Of a stretch of 10,201 nucleotides of DNA, positions 1 to 7,062 are shown piece after piece. The number at the start of each line of letters is the position of its first letter. Position 1 is the stretch's first letter. The notes below the pieces were generated by a model. It ran no database searches and had not been told where the DNA came from. It was given only the letters and a program-made list of their open reading frames with translations. The stretch lies in NCBI GenBank assembly GCA_031254635.1, contig JAIRUB010000211.1, positions 1-10,201 on the forward strand. Reading direction: 5' to 3'. This DNA is from Prevotellaceae bacterium. GTDB taxonomy: Bacteria; Bacteroidota; Bacteroidia; Bacteroidales; UBA932. Both the position numbers and the translations under genes were made by a program.

Positions 1-70
1 AGTATCTTGATACCTGATACCAAAAACAAATCGCTTCATGCTTAACGTCTAATATTTCACGATAAATCAA
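1..70. other. Intergenic edge downstream of cdaA, with a short TTGATAC-type repeat
   Basis: No coding region is visible here. Positions 2-13 form a small inverted repeat (GTATC-TT-GATAC), and positions 7-20 read as two near-identical 7-mers, TTGATAC and CTGATAC. The rest is A/T-rich and shows no convincing terminator for the minus-strand cdaA gene that ends at 71. Similar degenerate 7-base repeats are, from memory, common between genes in Bacteroidota; that is recollection and not a database result. Confidence 0.35.
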
Positions 71-859
71 CTAATTTCCGCCAACAATCTCCAATAATTT
101 GGCACGCAGTTCGTTGGCGCCGCTCAAACAGATAATATCCCCATGCTCAGCCACAGAGATGCAGCCGGTTTCTTCCGAAACAACAATTATAAAGGCATCT
201 GTGTGTTCGCTGGCGCCAACAGCAGCACGATGACGCATGCCATAGTCAGCCGGAATGTCTGGGTTTTCGGTAATAGGAAGCGTACAACGAGCAGCCTTAA
301 TACGGTTGTTTTCTATAATCATAGCGCCATCATGCAGAGGGGAATTCTTAAAGAAAATATTTTCAAGCAATCGACAACTCAATCGGGCATCTATGATGTC
401 GCCGGTTTCGGAATAAGTGTCTAACAGCGAATCGCGTGTTATTAATATCAGCGCTCCGATGCGATGTTCCGACATATCGCGACAAGCTCTGGTAATGGCA
501 TCAATATCTAAAATTACCGTTGCTTTACGCATAAAAAAAAGGGTGCGCCAAAACATACCGCTCCAATTATTAGCATCGAAATAACGCATACTCAGGCGTA
601 ATAAAAATCTTCGTATTTCGGGCTGAAACACAATAAACAGTGCTAATACCCCTACTCCCAACACCTGCCCCAGTAGCGTACTCAACAACTCCATATTCAA
701 GGCTCGTACCAAGCCCCAAAACAAATAAATGACTACTATACTGAAAAAAATACGAATGGCAACCGTTCCCTTCATCAACTTGAAAACCTGATAAATAAGA
801 ATGGCAACCAAAAGAATATCAAAGACATCAATAAATCTAATATGTATAAAATTAAACAT
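71..859 (-). CDS. cdaA: Membrane-bound diadenylate cyclase (CdaA/DacA, DisA_N domain)
   Basis: Makes the second messenger c-di-AMP from two ATP at the inner membrane. Counting from the ATG at 859 the protein has 262 residues, normal for CdaA. Three hydrophobic segments (about 10-30, 34-50 and 58-79) precede the FQPEIRR linker and the cytoplasmic DisA_N domain. Both catalytic signatures are present: DGA at 177-179 (LHDGAMII) and RHR at 209-211 (GMRHRAAVGASE), followed by the usual VVSEETG stretch. A TTG start at 880 would add seven residues, but that TTG lies inside a perfect TATCTTTG promoter element; the ATG also gives the family-typical beginning with the IRFIDVFDILLVA segment. folP ends 60 bases upstream on the same strand, so cdaA may be read both from folP and from its own promoter. 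folP-cdaA adjacency is familiar in Bacteroidota. No CdaR regulator gene is next to it. Function is secure. Confidence 0.95.
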   Translation of the reverse strand: MFNFIHIRFIDVFDILLVAILIYQVFKLMKGTVAIRIFFSIVVIYLFWGLVRALNMELLSTLLGQVLGVGVLALFIVFQPEIRRFLLRLSMRYFDANNWSGMFWRTLFFMRKATVILDIDAITRACRDMSEHRIGALILITRDSLLDTYSETGDIIDARLSCRLLENIFFKNSPLHDGAMIIENNRIKAARCTLPITENPDIPADYGMRHRAAVGASEHTDAFIIVVSEETGCISVAEHGDIICLSGANELRAKLLEIVGGN

Positions 860-877
860 TGCTGGATAATTAAACCA

Positions 878-885
878 CAAAGATA
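878..885 (-). promoter_or_regulatory. Bacteroidota -7 promoter element upstream of cdaA
   Basis: Minus-strand TATCTTTG matches TAnnTTTG exactly and lies 18 bases before the cdaA ATG at 859. No TTTG sits at the ideal 19-21 base distance upstream; the nearest, at 912-915, is 26 bases away. This is a plausible but incomplete promoter, allowing cdaA some expression independent of folP. Confidence 0.45.
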
Positions 886-917
886 GTATAAAATAATGAT
901 TAGTGATTAAACAAAAT

Positions 918-955
918 AATTAGCGTAAATTAGCGTTTGCTTCGTTCCTCGCAAT
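918..955. repeat. Short palindromic repeat and 9-bp tandem duplication forming the 3' end of folP
   Basis: Positions 937-955 read TTGCTTCGTTCCTCGCAAT, with complementary ends TTGC/GCAA. On the other strand this is ATTGCGAGGAACGAAGCAA, which I recall as a short palindromic element repeated many times in diverse bacterial genomes, including Bacteroidota. Beside it AATTAGCGT occurs twice (918-926 and 928-936). Together they encode the last residues and stop codon of FolP. The repeat identity is from memory; the palindrome and duplication are visible. Confidence 0.5.
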
Positions 956-1801
956 AATGTTAGTGGACAAGTATTGATAGAGTTTAACAACTTGCACAGC
1001 CTCTGCCACATCATGCACCCGTAAAATAGAGGCACCATTTAATAAAGCCTGCAAATGCAAGGCAGAAGTAGCGTTCAATGCTTCATTTGGAGTGATTTTT
1101 AAAGGTTTATAAATCATTGATTTACGAGAGATCCCTATCATAAGAGGTGCATTAAGTGTCTTAAAATCTTTCAGATGATTAAAAAGAAGGTGGTTTTGTT
1201 CCACTGTCTTAGCAAAACCAAATCCGGGGTCTATTATCACTTGTTGTATGCCGGCAGCTTGCACTTCCATTAACTTTTTACGCAGGTAGGCAATTACTTC
1301 CCCCACTACATCCTTGTAATCAGTCAATTGTTGCATAGTTTGCGGTGTTCCCCGCGTATGCATAATTATGTAAGGCAAGCCGGTTGATACTACGAAGGAA
1401 ATCATCCGTCTATCAGCTGCCCCGGCAGTTACGTCATTCACAATAAAAGCACCGTAACGCTCATAAAGATACTTTACTACACCGGCACGGAAGGTGTCAA
1501 CCGATAAGATGAGATTTGGAAAATTACGTGTAATTGCCTTGAAAATAGGCGCTAAACGGGCTTTTTCTTCTTTGGCACCTACTTCCGAAGCGTCCGGACG
1601 GGTAGAATATGCGCCAATATCCACAATATCAGTGCCATTTCGTACCATTTGCTCCACACGCTGCAAGGCTTCATATTCGCCGGTACAGCGGCTTTCAGCA
1701 TAAAAAGAATCGGCAGTTATGTTTATAATTCCCATTACACGAGGCACATTAAGCAAGAGTCGATGTCCTCCACAAATTAAAATAAAGGGTGTTACTTTCA
1801 T
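920..1801 (-). CDS. folP: Dihydropteroate synthase
   Basis: Condenses hydroxymethyl-dihydropterin diphosphate with p-aminobenzoate in folate synthesis; cytosolic TIM barrel and the sulfonamide target. From the ATG at 1801 it has 293 residues. Visible motifs in order: MGIINITADSFY (23-34; the common Pro of NxTPDSF is Ala), DIGAYSTRP (61-69), VDTFRAGV (101-108), VNDVTAG (121-127), MHTRGTPQTM (147-156), DPGFGFAKT (191-199), IGISRKSMI (222-230), and the terminal RVHDV (261-265). The set is complete. A TTG at 1819 would add six residues but falls in a promoter-like TAATTTG. The last ~15 residues after YQYL read STNIIARNEANANLR. They are encoded by a palindromic intergenic-type repeat (937-955) plus a 10-base-period duplication, so the natural C-terminus was probably replaced or extended. 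The gene is transcribed toward cdaA and divergently from tmk. Confidence 0.95.
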   Translation of the reverse strand: MKVTPFILICGGHRLLLNVPRVMGIINITADSFYAESRCTGEYEALQRVEQMVRNGTDIVDIGAYSTRPDASEVGAKEEKARLAPIFKAITRNFPNLILSVDTFRAGVVKYLYERYGAFIVNDVTAGAADRRMISFVVSTGLPYIIMHTRGTPQTMQQLTDYKDVVGEVIAYLRKKLMEVQAAGIQQVIIDPGFGFAKTVEQNHLLFNHLKDFKTLNAPLMIGISRKSMIYKPLKITPNEALNATSALHLQALLNGASILRVHDVAEAVQVVKLYQYLSTNIIARNEANANLR

Positions 1802-1846
1802 ATTAAGAAGGTCCTGCAAATTAGTCGCAAGTTCGTAAATTTTTTA

Positions 1847-1854
1847 TATATTTG
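1847..1854 (+). promoter_or_regulatory. Bacteroidota -7 promoter element for the tmk operon
   Basis: TATATTTG matches TAnnTTTG exactly and lies in the 77-base divergent gap between folP and tmk. Transcription would begin near 1861, leaving about 18 untranslated bases before the ATG at 1879. The -33 element is weak: TTAG at 1821-1824 with 22-base spacing. On the opposite strand TAATTTG (1817-1823), one spacer base short of consensus, is the best candidate for folP. Confidence 0.55.
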
Positions 1855-1878
1855 CCAAAATTTTATGTCTTTTTTTGT

Positions 1879-2553
1879 ATGTTTATTGTTTTAGAAGGGC
1901 TTGACGGGGCTGGTAAGTCCACGCAAATGAGGTTGTTGCAAAATTATTTAACAAGAAACGATATCCTATCGGAATTGTTACACTTCCCCCGATTTGATAC
2001 TCCGGTTTTTGGCGAATTGATTGCCAAGTTCTTGCGTGGTGATTTAGGAGATATCCAAACGGTTAGTCCTTATATTGTGGGATTACTTTTTGCCGGCGAT
2101 CGCAACGATGCTGCAAATATTATCCGTAATTGGCTGAAAGAAGGCAAGTGCGTGGTACTTGATCGATACGTGCATTCCAATATTGCCTACCAATGCGCCA
2201 AGCTACCTCCGGCCGAACGGCAGACGCTACGGCAATGGATTCTGCAAATGGAATACGACTATTTCGGCATTCCGCAGCCCGACTTGACACTTTTCTTGGA
2301 TGTGCCCTTGTCGCACGTAGAGCAAAAACTTACTGCACAGCGACAAGGCGAGGACCGTAGTTACCTGCAGGGGAAAAAAGACATTCATGAAGCAAGCCTT
2401 AACCTGCAGGAACAAGTGCGCGCCGTATATCTCGAACAATCAACGCAGGACAATAAATTCCACATAGTCAATTGTGGCGACGGTGTCAGAATCTTACCCG
2501 CTGAAATCATTTTTAAAAAAATACAAACACATATTATTTCTTTAATCTCATGA
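1879..2553 (+). CDS. tmk: Thymidylate kinase (dTMP kinase)
   Basis: Phosphorylates dTMP to dTDP with ATP, an essential cytosolic step in dTTP supply. From the ATG at 1879 the protein has 224 residues. It opens MFIVLEGLDGAGKST with the P-loop at 7-15, then FPRFDTPVFGELIAKFLRG (36-54), the substrate-site DRY at 95-97 followed by VHSNIAYQCAKL, QPDLTLFLDVP (133-143), and a basic LID stretch around RQGEDRSY (155-162). A TTG at 1852 would add nine residues, but it lies in the promoter TATATTTG, and the ATG gives the canonical N-terminus directly before the P-loop. It is the first gene of a three-gene operon: its TGA overlaps the next ATG by four bases (ATGA at 2550-2553), indicating translational coupling. 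Confidence 0.95.
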   Translation: MFIVLEGLDGAGKSTQMRLLQNYLTRNDILSELLHFPRFDTPVFGELIAKFLRGDLGDIQTVSPYIVGLLFAGDRNDAANIIRNWLKEGKCVVLDRYVHSNIAYQCAKLPPAERQTLRQWILQMEYDYFGIPQPDLTLFLDVPLSHVEQKLTAQRQGEDRSYLQGKKDIHEASLNLQEQVRAVYLEQSTQDNKFHIVNCGDGVRILPAEIIFKKIQTHIISLIS

Positions 2554-3848
2554 AAGCTATTCGTATCATCAGTCGCGTCCTTTTAGGACTCTTATTTATC
2601 TTTTCCGGCTATGTAAAAGCCATTGACCCTATTGGTTCAGAACTTATTTTTATTGCCGACTTTCAGGCTTTCGGCATGGAATTCCTGAATCCCTTTGCCC
2701 TTCTTATCGGTATTTTACTTTCTACTGCCGAATTAGTGCTTGGCTTCTGCTTATTAATGGGCTTTCGGATGAAACTTACAGCCTGGGCTACCGCTGCATT
2801 CATGGGCTTTTTCACCGTGTTTACCTTCATTTTAGCCATCTTTAATCCGGTAACCGATTGCGGTTGTTTTGGCGAAGCTATTAAAATGTCGAATTGGGCA
2901 ACCTTCTACAAAAATGTTATTCTTGATATTTTTGTGGTGATTATTTTCTGGCAACGCAACAATTACCGCCCCTTGTCTAACTGCTGCAATGAAATTATTG
3001 TCGGTACTGTCTTTGCCACTCTTATGGTATTGTTATCGGTATATTGTCTGCGCCACTTGCCATTAATAGACTTCCTGCCTTACAAGGTTGGCGTGAATAT
3101 CCAACAAGACATGGAAATTCCAGAAGGCGCTTCGAGTGATGTGTATGAAACGATTTGGACTTATAGGAAAGATGGAAAACAGCAAGAATTTTTATTAGAA
3201 GGGAATAAAATTATTAATTTTAACAATAGAAACGAAGAATATGATTTTTCAGAATTTTCAAAAGAATGGGAATTTGTTGATCGTAAAGATAAGTTAATTG
3301 AAGAGGGTTATAAACCGCCAATTGTCGATTTTAGCATTATTTCCCGCGATTGGTACTACATCACCGATTCTATTCTGAATTTGCAGGGCTATCTGTTTAT
3401 CGTTACCCTGCCTCATGCCGAAGATGCGTCTTTACGCAATGCCGGTAAAATCAATGCCATCTACGACTATGTGCTCGCGAACGAAGATTTGCATTTCATT
3501 GGCCTTTCAGGCTCCGATGAGGAACATGTGATGCAATTTATTGAACAAACCAACGCCCTCTATCCTATTCATATTACCGATGAAAAGCCGTTAAAAAGCA
3601 TGGTGCGGTCTAATCCCGGGCTAATGTTGCTGCACAACGGAACCATCATAGCCAAATGGAGTCACATTGATGTTCCGAGTACCAAAAAATTAGAAAAGAA
3701 ATATCTTTCAAAAAATCCCGATAAATTGATTGTTCAACATCAAACCGGTGAAAATTTTGCTTCTCCCTTGCTGGCAATCGCACTCTTTGTGGTAATGATT
3801 ATACTGGCCTACTGTTTCAGAAAATACGGTTATCAAAAAGAAAGCTGA
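2550..3848 (+). CDS. DoxX-family membrane protein with C-terminal thioredoxin-like domain (BT_3928-like)
   Basis: 432 residues. The N-terminal part is a DoxX/MauE-like bundle with hydrophobic segments near 4-22, 47-70, 78-98, 121-135 and 148-168. A DCGCFG motif (103-108, cysteines 104 and 106) sits between the third and fourth. A periplasm-sized middle part carries MEIPEGASSDVYET (188-201) and GYKPPIVDFSI (253-263), typical of the BT_3928-like family. Next comes a thioredoxin-like fold (about 279-375) with the cis-Pro-like SNPGLMLL but no CXXC; a final hydrophobic helix lies at 404-422. The family occurs widely in Bacteroidota, often near folate or central-metabolism genes, and its function is not established. 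The CxC motif suggests thiol or redox work in the envelope; that is inference. The region 3160-3310 is visibly more A/T-rich than its surroundings. It is coupled to both neighbours: ATGA with tmk, TGATG with murB. Confidence 0.85.
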   Translation: MKAIRIISRVLLGLLFIFSGYVKAIDPIGSELIFIADFQAFGMEFLNPFALLIGILLSTAELVLGFCLLMGFRMKLTAWATAAFMGFFTVFTFILAIFNPVTDCGCFGEAIKMSNWATFYKNVILDIFVVIIFWQRNNYRPLSNCCNEIIVGTVFATLMVLLSVYCLRHLPLIDFLPYKVGVNIQQDMEIPEGASSDVYETIWTYRKDGKQQEFLLEGNKIINFNNRNEEYDFSEFSKEWEFVDRKDKLIEEGYKPPIVDFSIISRDWYYITDSILNLQGYLFIVTLPHAEDASLRNAGKINAIYDYVLANEDLHFIGLSGSDEEHVMQFIEQTNALYPIHITDEKPLKSMVRSNPGLMLLHNGTIIAKWSHIDVPSTKKLEKKYLSKNPDKLIVQHQTGENFASPLLAIALFVVMIILAYCFRKYGYQKES

Positions 3849-4861
3849 TGCAAATCCATCAACACTATCCACTTAAGGCGCAAAACACCTTTGGCTTCGA
3901 TGTAAAAGCCCGTTACTATGCTGAGCCGACTAATTTGGCTGAACTTAAATCATTGTTGTCTGACGTATCCTTTCGGGAATTACCGTTATTGATACTTGGC
4001 GGAGGCAGCAACTTGCTTTTCCGTGGCAACTTTGAAGGATTGGTTATTCATCCGAAGTTTATAGCAATCACGGCAACTGTTTTAAACAACAATGAAGTAA
4101 TAGTTAGCGCCGGAGCAGGCGTAATTTGGGACGATTTGGTGGTTTATTGCGATAGAAGTGGTTGGGGCGGATTAGAAAATCTTAGCGGAATTCCCGGAAC
4201 AGTAGGCGCTGCTCCTGTACAAAATATCGGCGCCTACGGCGTTGAAGCCAAAGACAGTATTACCGAAGTGGAAGCCCTGCGTTTAGACACGTTGGAAACC
4301 ATTCGTTTTACCAATGCCGATTGTTGTTTCGGCTATCGCGATAGCATATTTAAGCAGGAGTGGAAAAATAAACTTGTAATCACCAAAGTGAAATTTCGTT
4401 TATCAACACAAGCCGATCTTAAAACCTACTACGGAGGTTTGTCGGAATTATTAAAATCGTTACCAAGTGTGGGCATAGAAGAGGTGCGTGAGGCAGTGTT
4501 GCAAATCCGCAAAGAGAAACTTCCCAACCCTGCTGAAATCGGCAACGCCGGAAGTTTTTTTAAAAATCCGACAGTTCCAAAAACTACTGCATCGGCTTTG
4601 CAAGCGGCTTATCCGCAATTAACAGTTTATCCTGTTGATGATAACAAGGTAAAAATTCCCGCAGGCTGGCTCATTGAACAATGTGGATGGAAAGGCAAGC
4701 TGTTAGGCCGTGTGGGCGTGCACAAGGCGCAGGCTTTGGTGTTGGTTAATTACGGTGCCGGCACCGGCGAAGAAATATTGCAATTAGCCGCTGCCATTTG
4801 GCAATCCGTAGTCGAACGCTTCGACATTGAATTGGAGATGGAAGTGAATGTGGTGAATTAA
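3848..4861 (+). CDS. murB: UDP-N-acetylenolpyruvoylglucosamine reductase
   Basis: FAD enzyme that reduces enolpyruvyl-UDP-GlcNAc to UDP-MurNAc with NADPH in the cytosol, the second committed step of peptidoglycan synthesis. 337 residues, the size of the long E. coli-type (type I) enzyme. Motifs seen: LILGGGSNLLF (48-58, FAD pyrophosphate site), SGIPGTVGAAPVQNIGAYG (113-131), GYRDSIFK (162-169, including the substrate-binding Arg), GNAGSFFKNP (232-241, with the proton-donor Ser at 236), IPAGWLIEQCGWKG (270-283), and the terminal ELEMEV with the expected catalytic Glu at 332. The GYRDS loop supports type I. Its ATG overlaps the stop of the DoxX gene by one base (TGATG), so translation is coupled. 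It is the last gene of the operon and ends 12 bases from the convergent ATPase gene. Confidence 0.96.
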   Translation: MQIHQHYPLKAQNTFGFDVKARYYAEPTNLAELKSLLSDVSFRELPLLILGGGSNLLFRGNFEGLVIHPKFIAITATVLNNNEVIVSAGAGVIWDDLVVYCDRSGWGGLENLSGIPGTVGAAPVQNIGAYGVEAKDSITEVEALRLDTLETIRFTNADCCFGYRDSIFKQEWKNKLVITKVKFRLSTQADLKTYYGGLSELLKSLPSVGIEEVREAVLQIRKEKLPNPAEIGNAGSFFKNPTVPKTTASALQAAYPQLTVYPVDDNKVKIPAGWLIEQCGWKGKLLGRVGVHKAQALVLVNYGAGTGEEILQLAAAIWQSVVERFDIELEMEVNVVN

Positions 4862-4866
4862 ATGGT

Positions 4867-4898
4867 GATTTGCTTATTTGTTGATTTGGTTATTTGTA
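4867..4898. repeat. 16-bp imperfect tandem repeat between convergent genes
   Basis: GATTTGCTTATTTGTT (4867-4882) is followed directly by GATTTGGTTATTTGTA (4883-4898), 14 of 16 bases identical. It fills the murB/ATPase gap and supplies the last codons of the ATPase gene (TNNQINK end). No clear bidirectional terminator hairpin is visible here. Confidence 0.6.
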
Positions 4899-6061
4899 AA
4901 AAATTTGTTTAAATTTTTATAATTCAGCAATTGTATGTCGCCGGAGGTATTTTCAAAGGAGCCGGTGTAGATAATAGTCTTGTGTTGGAGTCGCGCCCCG
5001 AACACTTTATCCATGACTTTAATTCCCTTCTCAAATTCCGGATGAAATGTTTGCGCCGATTTAATTTCAATAGCATCAAACTTGTCGCCATATCTTAATA
5101 AAAGGTCCACCTCGTTTTGATGGCTATCCCGATAAAAAAACAAATTACTTTCCTTTCCTTTGTTGTAACGCTCTTTCAATGCCTCTGCAATAATAAAATT
5201 TTCAAATAGATCGCCTCTTTTTTTATCTCGCGACAACTGTTGCGGCGTTTCTATACCCAGCAAATAGCAGGCTAATCCGGTATCCGTGAAATAAAGTTTT
5301 GGCGTTTTAATTAATCGCTTGCCGGCATTTTCAAAATAAGGCGACAGCAGAAAAATAATGTAGGAAGCTTGCAATACCGATAGCCAAGACTTTATTGTGT
5401 TAATGGCAACTCCTACTTCATTCGACAAGGCGGAAGCATTAAACAAATCGCCCACTCTGCCGGCGCATAAACGAAGAAAGGCTTGAAATTGCATCATGTC
5501 TTTTATCTGCAACAGGTCACGTACATCCCGCTCCAAGTAGGTTTTTACATAATTAGGATATAGATAAGCCGGAATATTTTTCCCTGCATAAATAGCCGGA
5601 TAAAAACCATCAAGCAAGAGTTCATCTAATGTCTTTTGCACTGCCGTTTTTTTTACTTCAGTATATGACATCGGCAACAATTCAAAAATGGCTGTTCTTC
5701 CGGAAAGCGATTGTGTAATTGTTTTAAGCATTGAAAATTGTGCGCTCTCTGATAAAATAAAATGCTTCGAAGCGTCTTCATCCACCAACCCTTGAATATA
5801 GGACAATAAAGCCGGAACATGTTGTACTTCATCCAAAATCATTCCTTGGACATGCTGATTCAAAAATGCTATCGGGTCTTTTAGAGCAAAATTTCGTAAG
5901 TCAATGTTTTCCAATGAATAATAAGGCAAATGCTTGAACAGATGTTTAATTAAAGTGGTTTTCCCGGATTGCCGCGGCCCTGTGATGGTAATTACCGGAA
6001 AATAGTTACATGCTTCTTTAATAGTACACTCTATGTTTCTGTGTATGAATCTATTTGTCAT
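4874..6061 (-). CDS. AAA_14 / DUF4143 ATPase with C-terminal PD-(D/E)XK nuclease-like domain
   Basis: 395 residues from the ATG at 6061, normal for this family. Walker A is GPRQSGKT (28-35) and Walker B is MILDE (74-78) with QHVP after it. The sensor region reads LSESAQFSML (103-112), where the family usually has a Gly-containing LTGSxQF; here that Gly is Glu. GRTAIFELLPMSYTE (121-135) follows, then a winged-helix-like part with NEVGVAINTIKSWLSVL (214-230) and LYFTDTGLACYLLG (256-269). The C-terminal DUF4143 part keeps FENFI (286-290), NEVDLLL (316-322) and IEIKSA (331-336), the acid/lysine pattern of PD-(D/E)XK nucleases. The family is abundant and mobile in bacteria and archaea, with no settled role. 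A TTG at 6091 would add ten residues but lies in the promoter. It is a stand-alone gene, likely acquired independently of its neighbours. Confidence 0.9.
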   Translation of the reverse strand: MTNRFIHRNIECTIKEACNYFPVITITGPRQSGKTTLIKHLFKHLPYYSLENIDLRNFALKDPIAFLNQHVQGMILDEVQHVPALLSYIQGLVDEDASKHFILSESAQFSMLKTITQSLSGRTAIFELLPMSYTEVKKTAVQKTLDELLLDGFYPAIYAGKNIPAYLYPNYVKTYLERDVRDLLQIKDMMQFQAFLRLCAGRVGDLFNASALSNEVGVAINTIKSWLSVLQASYIIFLLSPYFENAGKRLIKTPKLYFTDTGLACYLLGIETPQQLSRDKKRGDLFENFIIAEALKERYNKGKESNLFFYRDSHQNEVDLLLRYGDKFDAIEIKSAQTFHPEFEKGIKVMDKVFGARLQHKTIIYTGSFENTSGDIQLLNYKNLNKFFTNNQINK

Positions 6062-6088
6062 ATTTTGTGTAAATCTGCAATTACACTG

Positions 6089-6120
6089 CAAATTTACACA
6101 AAACGTTTGATGTAAACAAA
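6089..6120 (-). promoter_or_regulatory. Bacteroidota-type promoter of the AAA_14/DUF4143 gene
   Basis: On the minus strand TTTG (6120-6117), a 20-base spacer and TAAATTTG (6096-6089) match the -33/-7 consensus TTTG-N19-21-TAnnTTTG perfectly. Transcription should start near 6083, giving roughly 21 untranslated bases before the ATG at 6061. This rules out the TTG at 6091 as the start. Confidence 0.7.
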
Positions 6121-6150
6121 TATATGATTATAAATTTAATCGTTTATTAT

Positions 6151-6184
6151 TGCTGTGGCATCCGCGCAAATGTTCGGCACAGCA
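6151..6184 (-). terminator. Hairpin directly after the nadC stop codon, candidate terminator
   Basis: TGCTGTG (6151-6157) and CACAGCA (6178-6184) are perfect complements. CCG/CGG (6162-6164 with 6175-6177) can extend the stem across a four-base bulge. The hairpin starts one base after the nadC stop. No T-run follows on the minus strand, so intrinsic termination is uncertain; it may instead stabilise the mRNA 3' end. Confidence 0.4.
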
Positions 6185-6185
6185 T

Positions 6186-7031
6186 CTAACACACCTTCAA
6201 ACTCAAATCAAGGCTTTTGATTTGGTGGGTGAGGGCGCCCACGGAAATGAAATCAACCCCGCATTCGGCATAAGTGCGTAAATTTTCCAAAGTAATTCCG
6301 CCCGACGATTCTGTTTCGTAGCGGCCATTGATTAAAGCTACCGCTTCTTTAGTCATGGGGACATCAAAATTATCGAGCATAATGCGCTGCACTCCTCCCA
6401 CATGCATTATGGTGCGTACATCATTGAGCGAACGCGCTTCCACCTCAATGGCCAATTTGCGGCCGGTGCGCTGCAGGTAGTCTTGCGCCTTTCGAATGGC
6501 AGTTTCTACTCCGCCTGCAAAATCAATGTGGTTATCTTTCAAAAGAATCATGTCGAACAAACCCATACGGTGGTTTCCGCCACCGCCCAATATAACCGCC
6601 AACTTATCCAAAGCACGCATGCCCGGTGTGGTTTTGCGCGTATCAATTACACGGGTTTTTAAACCTCCCAATTGTTTTGCATACACGGCAGTTTGCGTAG
6701 CTATACCGCTCATGCGCTGCATCACATTTAATACCAACCGCTCAGCCTGCAACAAAGAAAGTTCCTTTCCCGATACGTAAAAAGCAATCTTGCCAACAGC
6801 TACTTTTGTACCATCGTCAATGATTTGCTCTACCTGCAAGCCGGAATCAATACGGTGAAAAATTTGTCGGGCAATAGCAATACCTGCAATTATACCCTCC
6901 TGCTTTACTAATAGTTTCATTTTGCCAACAACTTCGGGCGAAATGCACGACAAGGAAGTATGGTCGCCGTCACCAATATCTTCGGCTATGGCGAGGGAAA
7001 TTAGTTGGTCGATGTAAGGTTGATAGTCCAT
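6186..7031 (-). CDS. nadC: Nicotinate-nucleotide diphosphorylase (quinolinate phosphoribosyltransferase)
   Basis: Converts quinolinate and PRPP to nicotinate mononucleotide, CO2 and pyrophosphate, the last step of the de novo branch of NAD synthesis; cytosolic dimer. 281 residues, the family norm. Motifs: AEDIGDGDHTS (16-26) at the N-terminus, QRMSGIAT (105-112), DTRKTTPGMR (130-139), GGGGNHRMGL (149-158), LLKDNHI (163-169), IEVEARS (195-201), IMLDNF (217-222), SSGGIT (242-247) and ISVGALTH (262-269), all intact. The ATG at 7031 gives the usual short lead before the first motif. The DUF4783-like gene ends 31 bases upstream on the same strand, an arrangement I recognise as common in Bacteroidota, so the two are probably co-transcribed. 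nadA and nadB are not in the window. Confidence 0.96.
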   Translation of the reverse strand: MDYQPYIDQLISLAIAEDIGDGDHTSLSCISPEVVGKMKLLVKQEGIIAGIAIARQIFHRIDSGLQVEQIIDDGTKVAVGKIAFYVSGKELSLLQAERLVLNVMQRMSGIATQTAVYAKQLGGLKTRVIDTRKTTPGMRALDKLAVILGGGGNHRMGLFDMILLKDNHIDFAGGVETAIRKAQDYLQRTGRKLAIEVEARSLNDVRTIMHVGGVQRIMLDNFDVPMTKEAVALINGRYETESSGGITLENLRTYAECGVDFISVGALTHQIKSLDLSLKVC

Positions 7032-7062
7032 TTATGAGTTGAAAATTGAAAATTTTTACGCT

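Noticed and set aside
143..424. Plus-strand open frame antisense to cdaA
   Set aside because: Lies wholly within the conserved DisA_N coding sequence on the other strand and has no protein-like pattern or promoter.
1494..1703. Plus-strand frame antisense to folP
   Set aside because: Shadow of a well-conserved gene; the translation shows no family features.
2227..2439. Minus-strand frame inside tmk
   Set aside because: Antisense to conserved TMP kinase sequence; no independent evidence.
6402..6780. Two overlapping plus-strand frames antisense to nadC
   Set aside because: Both are mirror frames of conserved NadC motifs.
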